Below, piece after piece: positions 47,371 to 58,943 of a stretch of 64,000 nt of DNA. The stretch's first letter is position 1, and each line of letters begins with the position of its first letter. Origin of the DNA: Syncephalis plumigaleata (lineage: Eukaryota; Zoopagomycota; Zoopagomycetes; Zoopagales; Piptocephalidaceae); contig JAIXMF010000012.1 of assembly GCA_025201365.1 (NCBI GenBank), positions 677,313 to 741,312 on the forward strand. The letters are read 5' to 3'. Below the pieces are notes generated by a model. That model was not told the origin of the DNA and made no database searches. It saw only the letters and a list, made by a program, of their open reading frames with translations. The translations under genes and the position numbers were made by a program.

Positions 47371-48771
47371 ATGCTAGTACCAAACACATCATCACCCGAT
47401 GTGGTGTGCGATCCGTATATGAACATCTATAACTGCTACGGAAGCAAGGAATCATTCTACAGTATTTTCTTTTGCTTACTCGTCACTCTCGTCGCGACTG
47501 TCTACGGGCTTTGCGTGTCAACCACGCGTTGGCGTCATGGTATCGGGATGAAGCTGCTTCATTGCGTGGAGGGATACTGGCTTCCCACCTATATCGATTC
47601 CGTCATTATGACATGCTATCTCTGTAATGCCTATCGTATGTTTCATTATATTTGCATGCTTGCCGACTGGCCTCGCCACTGGGTTTGGCGCGGTCTACTT
47701 ACGGGTATTTTCATCTTTACAGTGCACATTCCTGTCATTATTATGATAGTTGGCATCATAAGTTATATTCCATCGATATTTATTCGAAGATCAATCTTCA
47801 AACAAAATGATAATGCAATAGGTCGATTGCAACGTAATACATTATACGTTCCTTCGGCAAAACAACTCTTTTGGATATCTATCCTCCTGGCATCCTCCTA
47901 TTTACTCTGTTTACTGGCGAATAGCCTCAGTCTCGGATGGATACGCGCCCGTGGCATGGCCTCTATAGATGATCCGGTGCATCGGGTGCTAGGATCGTAT
48001 GCCGCCATCTACAGTACTATCCTCTTTGTCATGGCTCTCTACTACGCGCACGGTTTCAATATTATCCTATGCAACCATATACATAGAACGTCGTTAAACG
48101 GGTCACTAAAGTCGGAGGAGATTAACGCGGGATTTCGCTTTCGTCGTATATTCATCATCCTTATTGTTGCAACCGTGTCGTGCGTGTTCTTTAGTATCCT
48201 GACCACGGCATTCCTGCTCAGTTTATGGCCAACTATCGTGCTTTTCGTCGGTGGTCACGCACTCACCTATCAAACTATACTGATAGGCGTGTTTTACACG
48301 CAATCACAGAATACGAAGGCGTACATACGACGTTTAAAACTTTCCGAGGAGACTAACTATCGCCACCACGACAACAACAACAACAACAACAACAACGCTT
48401 GGCACACCATCACTAACAATGCCTACCTGGAGTTTGATAAGAGTCATGAGGAGTACAGTCCACCATGTCATAGCTTTGTCATGTCATTCGTACCAAGTGC
48501 TAAAGGACCGCTAAGATTCTCCAAATCCAGTGGTAAAGCCTCGCCTTATTTGAATCACCTCAGCATCAGCAATAATGAGGATATCAACAGTTATGGCCTG
48601 CAATCGACAAGAATCGGAATCGACAGATTTGACGGAGGTGGCGATGATTATATGGGCGTTAGTCGTCGGAAGGAACGCAGTCGATTGAACAATGAAGCAC
48701 ATATAGATGCTGAACCACGTCGACCACCACCATCTGTACAATCTGTACAAACACGACCGAGTAGTATGTAG
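47371..48771 (+). CDS. Seven-transmembrane protein, GPCR-like, orphan
   Basis: A single-exon frame of 466 residues with about seven hydrophobic segments. Examples are SIFFCLLVTLVATVYGLCV, YIDSVIMTCYLCNAYRMF, LLTGIFIFTVHIPVIIMIVG, LFWISILLASSYLLCLLA, YSTILFVMALYYAHGF, IFIILIVATVSCVFFSILTT and IVLFVGGHALTYQTILIGVF. The N-terminus is short, has two Cys and is likely outside. The C-terminal ~130 residues are polar and disordered, with an Asn run and Ser/Arg stretches that could be phosphorylated. This layout fits a G-protein-coupled receptor-like protein, but I could not place it in a named class (no DRY or NPxxY motif seen). It could be another multi-pass family. Confidence 0.7.
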   Translation: MLVPNTSSPDVVCDPYMNIYNCYGSKESFYSIFFCLLVTLVATVYGLCVSTTRWRHGIGMKLLHCVEGYWLPTYIDSVIMTCYLCNAYRMFHYICMLADWPRHWVWRGLLTGIFIFTVHIPVIIMIVGIISYIPSIFIRRSIFKQNDNAIGRLQRNTLYVPSAKQLFWISILLASSYLLCLLANSLSLGWIRARGMASIDDPVHRVLGSYAAIYSTILFVMALYYAHGFNIILCNHIHRTSLNGSLKSEEINAGFRFRRIFIILIVATVSCVFFSILTTAFLLSLWPTIVLFVGGHALTYQTILIGVFYTQSQNTKAYIRRLKLSEETNYRHHDNNNNNNNNAWHTITNNAYLEFDKSHEEYSPPCHSFVMSFVPSAKGPLRFSKSSGKASPYLNHLSISNNEDINSYGLQSTRIGIDRFDGGGDDYMGVSRRKERSRLNNEAHIDAEPRRPPPSVQSVQTRPSSM

Positions 48772-48969
48772 TAGATATCACATAGGAATCTGTATAATAG
48801 ACACGCTTTAAAGCGGCAACAACTACAATAATGTATACACTTTTTTAGTTTACTCATCTCCTATTTCCAATGCCCTATAAAGTGATGTATATCATCATGT
48901 TCATCTTTATTCATTTAGAAAGACATCCTTTCCTATGACATGTGTATTCATGTATTAGTCAAAGTATAT

Positions 48970-50320
48970 TCAGTACTCCTGTTTACTTACTACTAGCCAG
49001 AGTGGCATGAATGATAAAATCCATGCAAGTGTAGCATATGCCCCGTAATAGATTTCACGCGGCGGTGTTGGCTTCAATAGTTGTGGCACCACTCTCTGGG
49101 CGTACTCCTCGGGAGATGTAGTATTTATTACTGCATTTGTAAACGAGTAATTTGCTAAGTAAAGATTAATTCGAATAATGCCAAACTACTTCTTACCATC
49201 AAAACCTTTGCGCTGTCCATCTGCTTTAGCATTTATTTCGTCAAACAATCCTCCTAGCATGTTTTTTCTTGATTTTAGATGTTAAACAATCAATTATTTA
49301 GTCATTGTATACCTTGAATTCGTACTCTATATTTCTCCGAATTAGTCATGATATTAGACCTGACCACTCTATGAAACCAAAAAGAGCAATGGTTAGAAAT
49401 AACAGCAACAATAATAAGGAGCGCTATTGATTTACCCAGTAACAATATGAGTGACATTGATATTGAATGGCTTCACCTCCATACGAAGGGTATTCGACAT
49501 GGTACGAACGGCAGCCTTGGAAGATGCGTAAACACCTAGGATGGTATCGACAATGTAAATTCTATAACATAATGCGATTGATGAACATTACTTAAGAAAG
49601 GCGTGGCATTCATTGGACTAATCGATCCTATATTGACAATGGTACCAGCACGACGATTCATCATGTGTGGTAAAACCGTTTGTGTCATGGCATATAATCC
49701 CCACACATTGATATCGTATGCTTCACGAGCGATACTAAGATCCTGTGTGGCAACAGGACCATCAACTACGATTCCCGCATTGTTAATTAGCATGTCTATC
49801 AATTAATTAGTTAGGATTAGCTAGTATACTTGCTTGTACTCCAAGTCAACATACCAATCCGGCCTTCCTTGTCAATAATACTCTGTAATAATACACATTA
49901 AACGTCAAATACACATACCAAGCCTTATAATACCTTGACTGCATCTTGATTGTTTCCTCGCGAGTAACATCAAGCTGCAATGTGTGAATACCGTGTGCTA
50001 TTCCCGTATATCAGTTTAACAACATCTCGGTAGGATCTAGTAATAAATGCTTACGTTCAAGTTCCAACATTGTTTCTGGTCGTCTGCTGTAGCATATACA
50101 ATACAGTTATACTACCAAATAGTCATGCCATAAGAGTCAGCAGTTAATATTGAACATATGCATTAGATTTACCCGTGCAAATTCCATAGCAAGGCTTGCA
50201 CCTATAAAACAGCTATCGTATCAATCACTAGAATCATCGTAGTAGATGAAAAACTAGCCTACCAATACCACCGGCGCTACAACCAGTGATAAGTACAACT
50301 TTTGATTCTTTGATAGACAT
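48970..50320 (-). CDS. Short-chain dehydrogenase/reductase, AYR1-like
   Basis: Many small exons on the minus strand starting MSIKESKVVLI (50,320), followed by a glycine-rich nucleotide loop (SGCSAGGIG, reading approximate). Next are ASLAMEFAR, DMLINNAGIVVDGPVA with the NNAG motif, YDINVWGLYAMTQTVLPHM, AGTIVNIGSISPMNATPFL with the catalytic Ser region, and VYASSKAAVRTMSNTLRMEV with YxxxK. EVKPFNINVTHIVTG resembles the family of 1-acyl-dihydroxyacetone-phosphate reductase (yeast Ayr1). The C-terminus has SPEEYAQRVVPQLL and a hydrophobic segment (LAWILSFMPLWLVV) that may anchor it in the ER or lipid-droplet membrane. The stop is at 48,970-48,972. Substrate assignment is by resemblance only. Confidence 0.82.
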
Positions 50321-51104
50321 GTTATTGCAAGCAAGTTAGTATTAACCGAGAAAGCGCTTAGAAGAGTAGGTAGAAGCTGAATAATTGCCGTGATGAGATA
50401 CGAGTTTTATATTATTGTTAATGTCGCACGATGTTCATTTTAATACTGGTGTGACCTGGTGCATTACATGAGCAGTAGCTTGCTGTCTAATGATGAATCG
50501 CTTAGCAATGCAGTATAAAGTAAAGAACCGAGTTTCCCATTAATTTGCAACCAATCGTATTATTCCTCTCTATCTCGTGTATCCATGATGATTACATACA
50601 GGACTTTTCCGGGTAGTTTTCATAATTTTATTGCTTATACATTTATGATTTGAAACGGATTACAGTTGCTTAGGACATTGCATGTATTAGCCTGATGAAC
50701 ATGGATTTTATTTCATCAGTGCAATAATTCCAGCAATACAAAAAGAGGGAGAGAGATGTCATTTCATTTCGATTCTACTGTACATTCATCCATTATCAGT
50801 GCTATAGAATAGACAAAAGTCTAGCACGATCTAGTATATACCATAACAAGCATATGAGGAATACTCATTATGACGCGTTAAACGCGTTAAATACACCGGT
50901 AACGGTTAAACTGTCCTGTCGATTTAATCGGGTGAACTCGGATTGACATTTGAGTGAGGAATCACACATATTAAGGGCAGGTTTTTAAGAAAAAGAAAAG
51001 AAAAATCTAATGATGTACTGACGTCGTGCACGATTACAGGCTTACTATTGCTATATTGCTGTTTTACGATCTATTCGTTTCTTCTTATTCATTATGACAA
51101 TTAT
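50321..51104. promoter_or_regulatory. Divergent promoter region of the SDR and MGE1 genes
   Basis: About 780 bp with no supported gene. Two ACGCGT hexamers lie nine bases apart (50,873-50,878 and 50,882-50,887) in GACGCGTTAAACGCGTTAAA, about 220 bp before the MGE1 start. In yeasts ACGCGT is the core of the MCB cell-cycle element, but its meaning in this organism is not known. Confidence 0.45.
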
Positions 51105-51882
51105 ATGCACTTGCTCTCTCGTGTTGCCACACGTACCGGTGCAGTATCGTCACCTTTCCGTCTAGCGGTGGCCAGTCAACTACAGCGTCGTGGCCAGCCT
51201 ATGTTATGGCGAACCTATAGTACAGACGATGCTAAAGCTGTTGAACCGGAACCGGAAAAGCACGTTACCAGTAATAAGAATGAAAAAACGTCCGATAAAC
51301 AAGATCAGACGAAGGGAACCGAATCTGTCGAGAAACAGTTAGCGGCTCAAGAGAAACAACTGGCCGAACTAAAGGTAAGCGAAAGCATATAGCTCGGTAA
51401 TGACAAGTGCAGCGTTAGAATTGACGGTAAACCCTTCGTTATAGAACAACTATCTACGCGCGTTGGCCGAAACGGAGAATGTACGTCAACAAATGCGTCG
51501 TCAAGTGGAGGAAACGGCTCAGTTTGCCATTCGTAAGTTTGCCAAGGACATGCTTGACACTGTGGACATCCTCGGTATGGCGTTGCGTTCCGTGCCAAAA
51601 GAGAAGTTGGAGTCGTCCGATGTCGATGGTACACTCAAGAATCTGCATGTTGGTGTCTCCATGACGGAGAGCGAGTTGTTACGCGCATTAAAACGACATG
51701 GCGTTGAGCCGTACGATCCAATCGATCAAGTATTCGATCCAAATCTACATCAAGCCGCATTCCAAGTGGCTATTCCAGGCAAGAAACCGGGCACTGTATT
51801 CCAGGTGGAGAAACGCGGTTTCATGATTAAGGATCGAGTGCTACGACCAGCACAAGTAGGTGTAGTCAAGGATGAATCATAG
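51105..51882 (+). CDS. MGE1: Mitochondrial GrpE nucleotide-exchange factor
   Basis: Mge1 exchanges nucleotide on mitochondrial Hsp70 for protein import and folding. The start chosen at 51,105 gives MHLLSRVATRTGAVSSPFRL, an Arg/Ser-rich presequence; an upstream in-frame Met at 51,048 is less likely. After an acidic linker a coiled coil runs from VEKQLAAQEKQLAELK across one intron to NNYLRALAETENVRQQMRRQ. Then come FAIRKFAKDMLDTVDILGMA and the C-terminal beta domain (HGVEPYDPIDQVFDPNLHQA, GTVFQVEKRGFMIKDRVLRP, AQVGVV). This is the complete and typical GrpE layout. The frame is intact on both sides of the single intron (51,376 to about 51,444). Confidence 0.95.
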
Positions 51883-52046
51883 ATATAATCGCCGTATGGT
51901 AAATAATTAATAAATCGATTTGTAAGAAGAGCAGTAATAAGAATATAGATTACTTTATTGTTGTGTTCACAATGTACATTACTTTGATTAATAAATAGCG
52001 ATAGCAATAATAGTAGTAGTAGTATATAAAGATAGAAAGGAACAGT

Positions 52047-55000
52047 TTAACGACCACGCCAGAATGTGGCACGTACAAGATAGATCATACTGCCGATAAA
52101 TCGGAACATGACAAGACCAGCTACACTCCATAGAATAAAGGAAAAGTACCAGTTGGCTAGGTAGAAACCTTTGGCGGGATTAGCAGGATCGATATCATCC
52201 TCATCGCCCGGATCTAGTAGTCCGTTAATCTCTGTACTAACGATAATCAGCGCGAGAATAGCATTAGACATGATCCAGAATAGGACTAGCCAGGTACGAA
52301 TCATACGATAGTAGTCTTCCTGTTTCGTTTTAGCATCTCGTCGATGATGTTCATGAGTAACTGGTGTCTTTATGACTGCCAATGCATCTTCGTAGGCCGA
52401 ATTACTAAATACAAGAATATAATAATAAACAATGATTAATGAGATTCGATATGCATGTATACTACTTACAGATCATTGTCAATACCGGGAAGTACTAGTT
52501 GTACAGTTTGCGATCCACCTTTGTTATGCGGCATTGGCACGGCCACACCTAGATCCATCTTTTGCGAACCTTGACTTTTAGTTCCCCAGCTGACATCGTG
52601 TGTATTGCAGAAAGCGTAGACATTTAACACGTTAATGTAGGTGGGCACCATTAACGTATACTGAACAAAACTGGTAATCATATGCCATGGTTGCAGGTAG
52701 AGTAGCGAGGCAAGGAAATAGACGCCGTACGTCGAGCCGACTGCTATAATCAAGTCGCGTAATGTGGCATTACCGAATAGCACGGATATTACGGTAACAC
52801 TTTGTTCATCCTTGGCCATTTGCACTAGTGCTCTACGTACACCGCGAATACTTAGGAATACCGCGCCGCCAATCATGTAGGCCATGAATAGGGAGAAACA
52901 TATCATGGCACCCATATACAATAACTTAGAACTAATTATGATGACAATAAAGTTAGTATATAAATATAAATATGTGTCTATTCCTTACCCTTGAGGTCGA
53001 TTACCAAGCGAACAGATAAACATGGATACCATCAGTATGAGGTAGAGATAATATACAGCGTGTAGATGAATTGCAATAGAAATACTATATTGCGTATGAA
53101 TGAATGATTCGATTGCCATATACGATACCAGTGAACGAGCGCGTAGACTGCCGCGAAGAAACTGCCATTAAGCCAGCGTCGTCGTTGCGCGATAAATTCG
53201 GCCAGTGATTGTGGTACATCCGTTTCGCCGTAAGCACTGCGTACGTAGCGTAGTAGCCAGCGTTCATTACGCTTGGCGACCACTTCAAAGCATAGAACAC
53301 GATCTTCGGCCAGGTACATGTTCGCTTCGAATACACCTGCCGTTTGTTTCTGTCCCACCGATTTCTGACTCGGCTGTTGTCCCGCGGGCTGATAGCCGGG
53401 CTCGCCCTTGAAGTAGCTGGCCAATGGACCACGGCCATTAAGATCATCGCGAACTGCCGCGTAGCGATAAGCGCTAAATGCACCGGGTAACACCATGATA
53501 TAGCCAAGCGTGGATTCCAACGGTTTATCCAGAATGTTGCTCAGTTTATACTCAAAGTGTTGCGATGCTACTAGCGGATTGAGTAGATGCCACCACGCCA
53601 GTCCTTTCATTACGCCGACCTCGCCGCAGGCACCGCCCACCAATGGATCGAGATCGAACGCCTTCCATAAATGATAGATACTGGCATCGTCGGGTCGTGT
53701 GCCCACATCGAGTAATACGCATACATTCGGGTTGAGCACGGGAGCGAATGCATTGAAGAACCATCGATGCGAGTTAATCTTCTTGTTGTTCTTTTCCTTT
53801 AGGCAGAACAACATCTGACACGGGATGACTCCCTTGTCCGGACCCTGCACCTTCATGTTGCTAGATACCGAGAGCTGTGTCGTATACTCGAATAGATGCG
53901 CCTTGACCTCACGTCCATTAACCTGATTCTTAGCAATACCATCCTGGTAGACGCCCATCGCTGCTAGCACGCTAAGCACGCGAGGATGCACGTTTTGTCG
54001 ACCATCGGCCACAATGCATACGACTACCTTTTGCCAGCCTGATTCACCCCAAGTAGAGGAACGATTACGACTGCACAGATGCTGTATGTTACGCATTACC
54101 CCGTTGATAGTACGGCAGAACAGTATGTCGTCCTCGTTATACATGGTTACAACGATAAATAGCTCGGTCTTTCGATTGTATAGCACGGGACGTAATGTAT
54201 ACTGATTACGCGCAAAGTCATCGGGATCGCACGTGACCGCGGAATAGCGCAGTCGTGTAAACTCCTCGCCCGATCGATAGACGCAACGATCAAGCATCTT
54301 ACTAGGCACGGGACATTCGACAACCAGATTACCGCAAGTAAGTTCGATACGCTTAACTGTACGTCGTCGTCGAATGGACGTGTTGACAGCGGCAGCCATA
54401 GGCATTGGCATGGTGCCTGGTATTGTACCCCGTGTGGCAATACTATTCGTACGGAATGTACCCGGTATAGCGAGACGACGATTTGCTTGTTCTGACGGAT
54501 GTTGTTGACTACGATCCAATACGGCGGAATTCCATCCGATATGTTGTACAGTACCTGCTGGTATATTATTATTATTGTTGTTATTATTGTTAGCTTGATT
54601 GACAGAGTTACGATTAGAAGCTGCTGCTGCTGCTACTGTTGCTACAGGTTGTGGTGCCGGTATCGCAAGTGTATTGTTATCAGCCATGGATGGTTGCACT
54701 GGCAATGGACCAGTCGGACCAGGTGATATAAAGTCAGCATTGTGTAGCATTGATATCTGTGCTGCATCCGAGGCTGCTTGTGCTGCCGCCAATGCTTCCG
54801 GCGATGTTGTGCCATAGTAGACAGCCGCAGTGGCTGCTGCTTGTGCTGCCGCCGATGAGTAAGGGTCATACCCGTTTGTTCCTGGCATTGGCATACCCGG
54901 ATAGTATCCCGTCCATTCCACGTTGGCAGCCTGTGCTTCATAGCCATAGTATGGATAGTAAGACTGCCATGTTGCGCCGTATTGACTTTGCTCAGCCGGT

Positions 55001-55377
55001 GACAATTGAGCATACCATTCAGAGACATCGGCGGGATAGCCTTCCGGTAGATGCATACTTTCCTCACGGATAGTAGCGTTCATTTCACGCATCTCGTCGG
55101 TCGTGACAATTCGCGACTCACTCACTGATCTACGTGTACCTGATCGATAGACGCCTCGTCGTGCGGTTTGTTGCGTGTCGACCATTTGACTATTCATCAC
55201 TCGCGAATCACGTATTGATGACGAGGTTTGCGATACTCGACGTTGTTCGGAGTTACCAGCGGAGACCATACTCGTCCTGGCATTGTCTCCACTACTGTTA
55301 CCACTACCATTACTGCTCTGCCTATTAGTAGCAGCAATAGTAGCAGTATTTGTTGACTTTGGATTAGGCTGTGTCAT
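52047..55377 (-). CDS. CHS: Chitin synthase (family 2 glycosyltransferase, class I-III type)
   Basis: Makes chitin from UDP-GlcNAc at the plasma membrane. The start at 55,377 is [18 protein letters not shown], followed by a very long Ser/Thr/Ala/Asn/Gln-rich segment of about 330 residues. The synthase core then has [72 protein letters not shown] and [18 protein letters not shown], containing QRRRW. Transmembrane helices follow over three exons ([60 protein letters not shown]), where HDVSWGTKG-type sequence is usual. A one-base shift near 53,055 fits a lost G. The C-terminus at 52,047 is ...FWRGR. The long disordered N-terminus is typical of division 1 enzymes. Confidence 0.95.
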
Positions 55378-56415
55378 AATAATTACTGATAATACTGATA
55401 GAAATAAATACTGATTAGAAAATAACAAGATATATCCTAGCTATTATAACACATAAATAAACGTGAAGAATAAGCGTATCATAGGTTAAGTAGATATGAA
55501 TAAGATAGTAGTAAGATTAAAGAAAAGAAATAGTCATAAAAGTAGAGCAGTTGTTATCAAAGAAAGCGTATGTCGTATTAAATAAATAAACAACGCCAAG
55601 ACTAATAACAACTTGATACGATAACTGTTGATTACGTATCAATCAATATAAACAGTAACTAATATATATATATATATAGTTACGACAACGAATAGGAAAA
55701 TAGGAACTTGTTCGAGTGTGTATACATTAGTGTGAACACGTTCAACGGGTAGAAGGTCAAGAATCCACAGATTAGTAGAATGAATTAGTAGACGAGTGAG
55801 GAAAAAGAAGCAGCACTCCTGTTAGGAATAGTGCAGAAACTGATATATTTTGCATAGAAGAAGCAAAGAGATAAAGAAGACGAGGACGAGAACGAAGAGA
55901 GGAGTGAATAGAAAAGAGAGAATAGGCCATCGTCTATAGCGTGTATACATCATGTGTACACTTGTATGTATTCTATCAATGTTCAACTGTGTTCATGATC
56001 TATCACATGATATACCAGTATAATTCATATGTATTCCATAGATATTCTCTACATAACTGCTACTACTATGGCTAGATTACAATATCCTGTCGTAGTACAT
56101 ATGAGAGTATATTAATAGCGTAAATGTCGTAAGTATACCATCAATTTGTTGAGTATATAGGCACGTGACTTCTCATTCAATATTCCCCCCTTATTTCTCG
56201 TCTCAATCAATGCGCTCCTAATCTCCCAAACTACAGTGTTTTTCCATCCAATTTGCGCATTTATCCTTTCCATTGTTCATCGCTTATACCACATCAACCG
56301 TCTCATTCCTTGTACCTCTTCACTTCCTCACCATACTCTATTCTATACTTTCCCTTATTCTAGCTTATAGTAGCAGTTGGTTGCCGCATCATTATTGCTA
56401 GGTTACAGTTTCAAT
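55378..56415. promoter_or_regulatory. Divergent promoter region, chitin synthase / ML-domain gene
   Basis: About 1 kb of AT-rich sequence with a TA repeat near 55,665-55,678 and a purine-rich stretch near 55,800-55,930. CT-rich runs lie just before the ML-domain start. No gene or recognised motif was seen. Confidence 0.5.
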
Positions 56416-57039
56416 ATGAAATCACTATTGTTCACTCTTGGAGGACTGGCAGTCGTGCTACTCCTTCAAACGTCGTCCTTGGACGCTTCCTCGTTTGGCC
56501 GTGTTATGTGGCAACTCGGCGACAATAATGACGAGGACGGCAACGGTCTATTCTCATCCATTACCACGAATCCCCCTCTCGGTAAACCACTAGGCAAATC
56601 ACTCTATGATTGTAGTGAATCCACCGATATTCTACAAATCAAAGAAGTGGAGCTAACTCCAGATCCACCTCATAAGGGTCAAACGCTGTACATCAAGGCT
56701 ACCGGCACATTCTCCGAGGCAGTCACTCAAGGCAGTTATGCTAAGGTTATAGTCAAATATGGGCTTATTCAATTGATTAAGCAAACATACGATTTATGCG
56801 AGAATGTTAGTCAGGCTAATATCAGCTGTCCCATTGGACCTGGTGAGATAACACTCGAGCGTAGTGTTGATTTGCCTAAAGAAATCCCACCAGTAAGTTG
56901 TAATACCAATGATAGTAATATAATAGTAGCTAATAATAATCACAATCTACAGGGTAGTTACCGTGTTAATGCACAAATATTCACCGAAGATGATCGACCC
57001 ATTACTTGTCTTAATGCAGCAATTAGATTTGGTTTTTAA
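56416..57039 (+). CDS. ML-domain (NPC2-like) lipid-binding protein, secreted
   Basis: Starts MKSLLFTLGGLAVVLLLQTS, a signal peptide; an upstream Met at 56,377 is less likely. The ML fold shows YDCSESTDILQIKEVELTPD, PHKGQTLYIKATGTFSEAVT, AKVIVKYGLIQLIKQTYDLC, CPIGPGEITLERSVDLPKEI and, after a 60-nt intron (56,893-56,952), GSYRVNAQIFTEDDRPITCL. It has the Cys set expected for the domain. Fungal members bind sterols or phosphatidylglycerol/phosphatidylinositol and act in the vacuole or outside the cell. The intron is divisible by three and open, so the unspliced frame hides it; the donor GTAAGT and acceptor CTACAG show it. Confidence 0.9.
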   Translation: MKSLLFTLGGLAVVLLLQTSSLDASSFGRVMWQLGDNNDEDGNGLFSSITTNPPLGKPLGKSLYDCSESTDILQIKEVELTPDPPHKGQTLYIKATGTFSEAVTQGSYAKVIVKYGLIQLIKQTYDLCENVSQANISCPIGPGEITLERSVDLPKEIPPVSCNTNDSNIIVANNNHNLQGSYRVNAQIFTEDDRPITCLNAAIRFGF

Positions 57040-57263
57040 GAGAAAGAGAAAGATAACCTCGATTTTCTTCTCCTTTTCTTATATCTACTCAATATCGATA
57101 CCTTTATTTGCACATTATAAACAATCGTTATTTTTCATAAATATTATAATGAATTCAATCGGTAAACTTATTTCATGTTCAAGTGACATACATTTACGTA
57201 TTTTATTATTATTGCTGCTTCTACTGCTTGCATTTCATCATAATCACAGAACTCGTTAATAGA
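57040..57263. other. Intergenic region between convergent genes
   Basis: AT-rich sequence with pyrimidine runs holding both 3' ends. No gene seen. Confidence 0.6.
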
Positions 57264-58660
57264 TTATGCCGTATTATTTGTCTCTACTTCTGTTACTGAT
57301 GGTGAAGAAGAGTCATTACTACTGCTATTACTACTATCATTATTCGTAATATCTTCATCATGTAATGTATGAATTGTCATATCTGGTGGTGAACCTGTTT
57401 CAGTATCCGATGAAGATGCTGATGATATAGTTGTTAATCCTATAGATATACTATACTCATCAGATGTACTAATGCCATTCTCAGAGGATAAAGATGGGTA
57501 ATCGGAAGGAGTCGATGTTACTGTGACCAACTATTTGTATATATATATATATATATATGTAATCAATAATGAGCTTACATACAACTAATAAAATACTTAC
57601 ACGTTGAATGGCTCGTAGATACTTGTCCGGTTCACTATAATGTTCCGTTGGTCTCAGTATCAGTTCGGCTAATCGTTGTATCGTGAATGGCGGACCACTA
57701 TAAGGAAATATTAGATTCTATTCTACTATAGTGTTATACATTTCAATAAATACCTATCAAAATTACTTTCTAAACTACTCATAACCACTTGCTTAATCGG
57801 TAGAATGCTGGCCTCTAGCTCATCTACCACATCTTCTGAATAAATTGGAGAATCCACTTGGAATAATGCTGTAGTAGCTGGTGGTGTATTATCATCATCA
57901 TTATACGAATCAACTATCATGGAATGACTACTGGTGTTGTCTACACTCTGTTCCTGTTGATCCATCATATCAACATCAGCTGATGATGTAGACACTTGAT
58001 CATTATTGCTCATGTCATTGTTGTTGTTGTTTGCTTCTCCTCTCGTTGCTTCTTGCTCCTCCTCTTCCGCTTCTTCTTCCTCTTCTTCGTCGTCATCCTT
58101 ATTACTATCATTATCATTATGCTTACTGTATTTGTCATCTTCATTTACTTTATCAGTACTCCGTAGATTTCTTCGCGATCTAATAGCTTCCTGTTGTATG
58201 GCCATACTCGTCAACAGTTTGACATTCTATAAAGTGTCGAGTGTCATGAATCATTAGATCAATTGAATACATGTATAGTTCTACACTGCTCAACCTACAA
58301 TATTAATGCCATTCCTTATTTCAGCTCGTAGTTCCATCCAAGAAAGGCTAGTGTCATCAATGAATCGTTTAGTCTATACACTACTGCTATTCAATAATAA
58401 CCCTGTGATAGCCTACCTTGCATCTTGTCTTCCCTCAGCATAGGAGCCTAGTGCCTGCACACCTGCCTCCGTAAGTGCTATATACCACGTAGGTGCAAGT
58501 GTATTAGTCAATAGCTATTGTATGAGTGTAATCATTCATCTATTCTAAATACCTATAGGCTCAGGAGACAGGTCTGAATTCAACAAGTGTCAACAAGTAT
58601 ATATGTTAGTAATTCGTTATAGTAAGCGGTATAACTACTTACCACGTTCTTGGCTTCCAT
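57264..58660 (-). CDS. PPP4R2: Protein phosphatase 4 regulatory subunit 2
   Basis: PPP4R2 (Psy4) directs PP4 to targets that include phosphorylated histone H2A after DNA damage. Minus-strand exons start MEAKNV (58,660), then DLSPEPIALTEAGVQALGS, DDTSLSWMELRAEIRNGINI and VKLLTSMAIQQEAIRSRR. A long acidic, Ser-rich insert follows with a Glu run. The conserved GPPFTIQRLAELILRPTEHY, SEPDKYLRAIQRLVTVTS matches the family signature (PFTIQRLCELL...KFLRGVEK). The C-terminus is Ser/Asp/Asn-rich and disordered. In known members the acidic part lies after the PFTIQRL block; here a large acidic insert lies before it as well. The join between exons 1 and 2 is uncertain by one base. Confidence 0.82.
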
Positions 58661-58943
58661 TTAAGCTTACCATAACTAGAGACGATTACGCAATGGCAAG
58701 ACGCTAAGCAGAAACCAGTAAAGTATGGAAAGAAAAATAAACTGAAAGAACCACACTCGCATGTAAAATAGCGTGATTTTTTTTAGATGTTTGTATCCTG
58801 TCAAAAACAAATCAATCAATCAGATATTCAATATTAAGGAATATTGCCCTGTTTGTTCTCAGTGAATCTTCCCTTCCTCTTATTACTTTCTCTCTCTCTT
58901 CTTGTCTCTTTCTATCACACTACTTGTTATAACGGGAATCACT
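58661..58943. promoter_or_regulatory. Divergent promoter region, PPP4R2 / NFU1
   Basis: About 280 bp between two start codons on opposite strands, with a T-run near 58,774 and CT-rich sequence just before NFU1. No specific element recognised. Confidence 0.45.
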
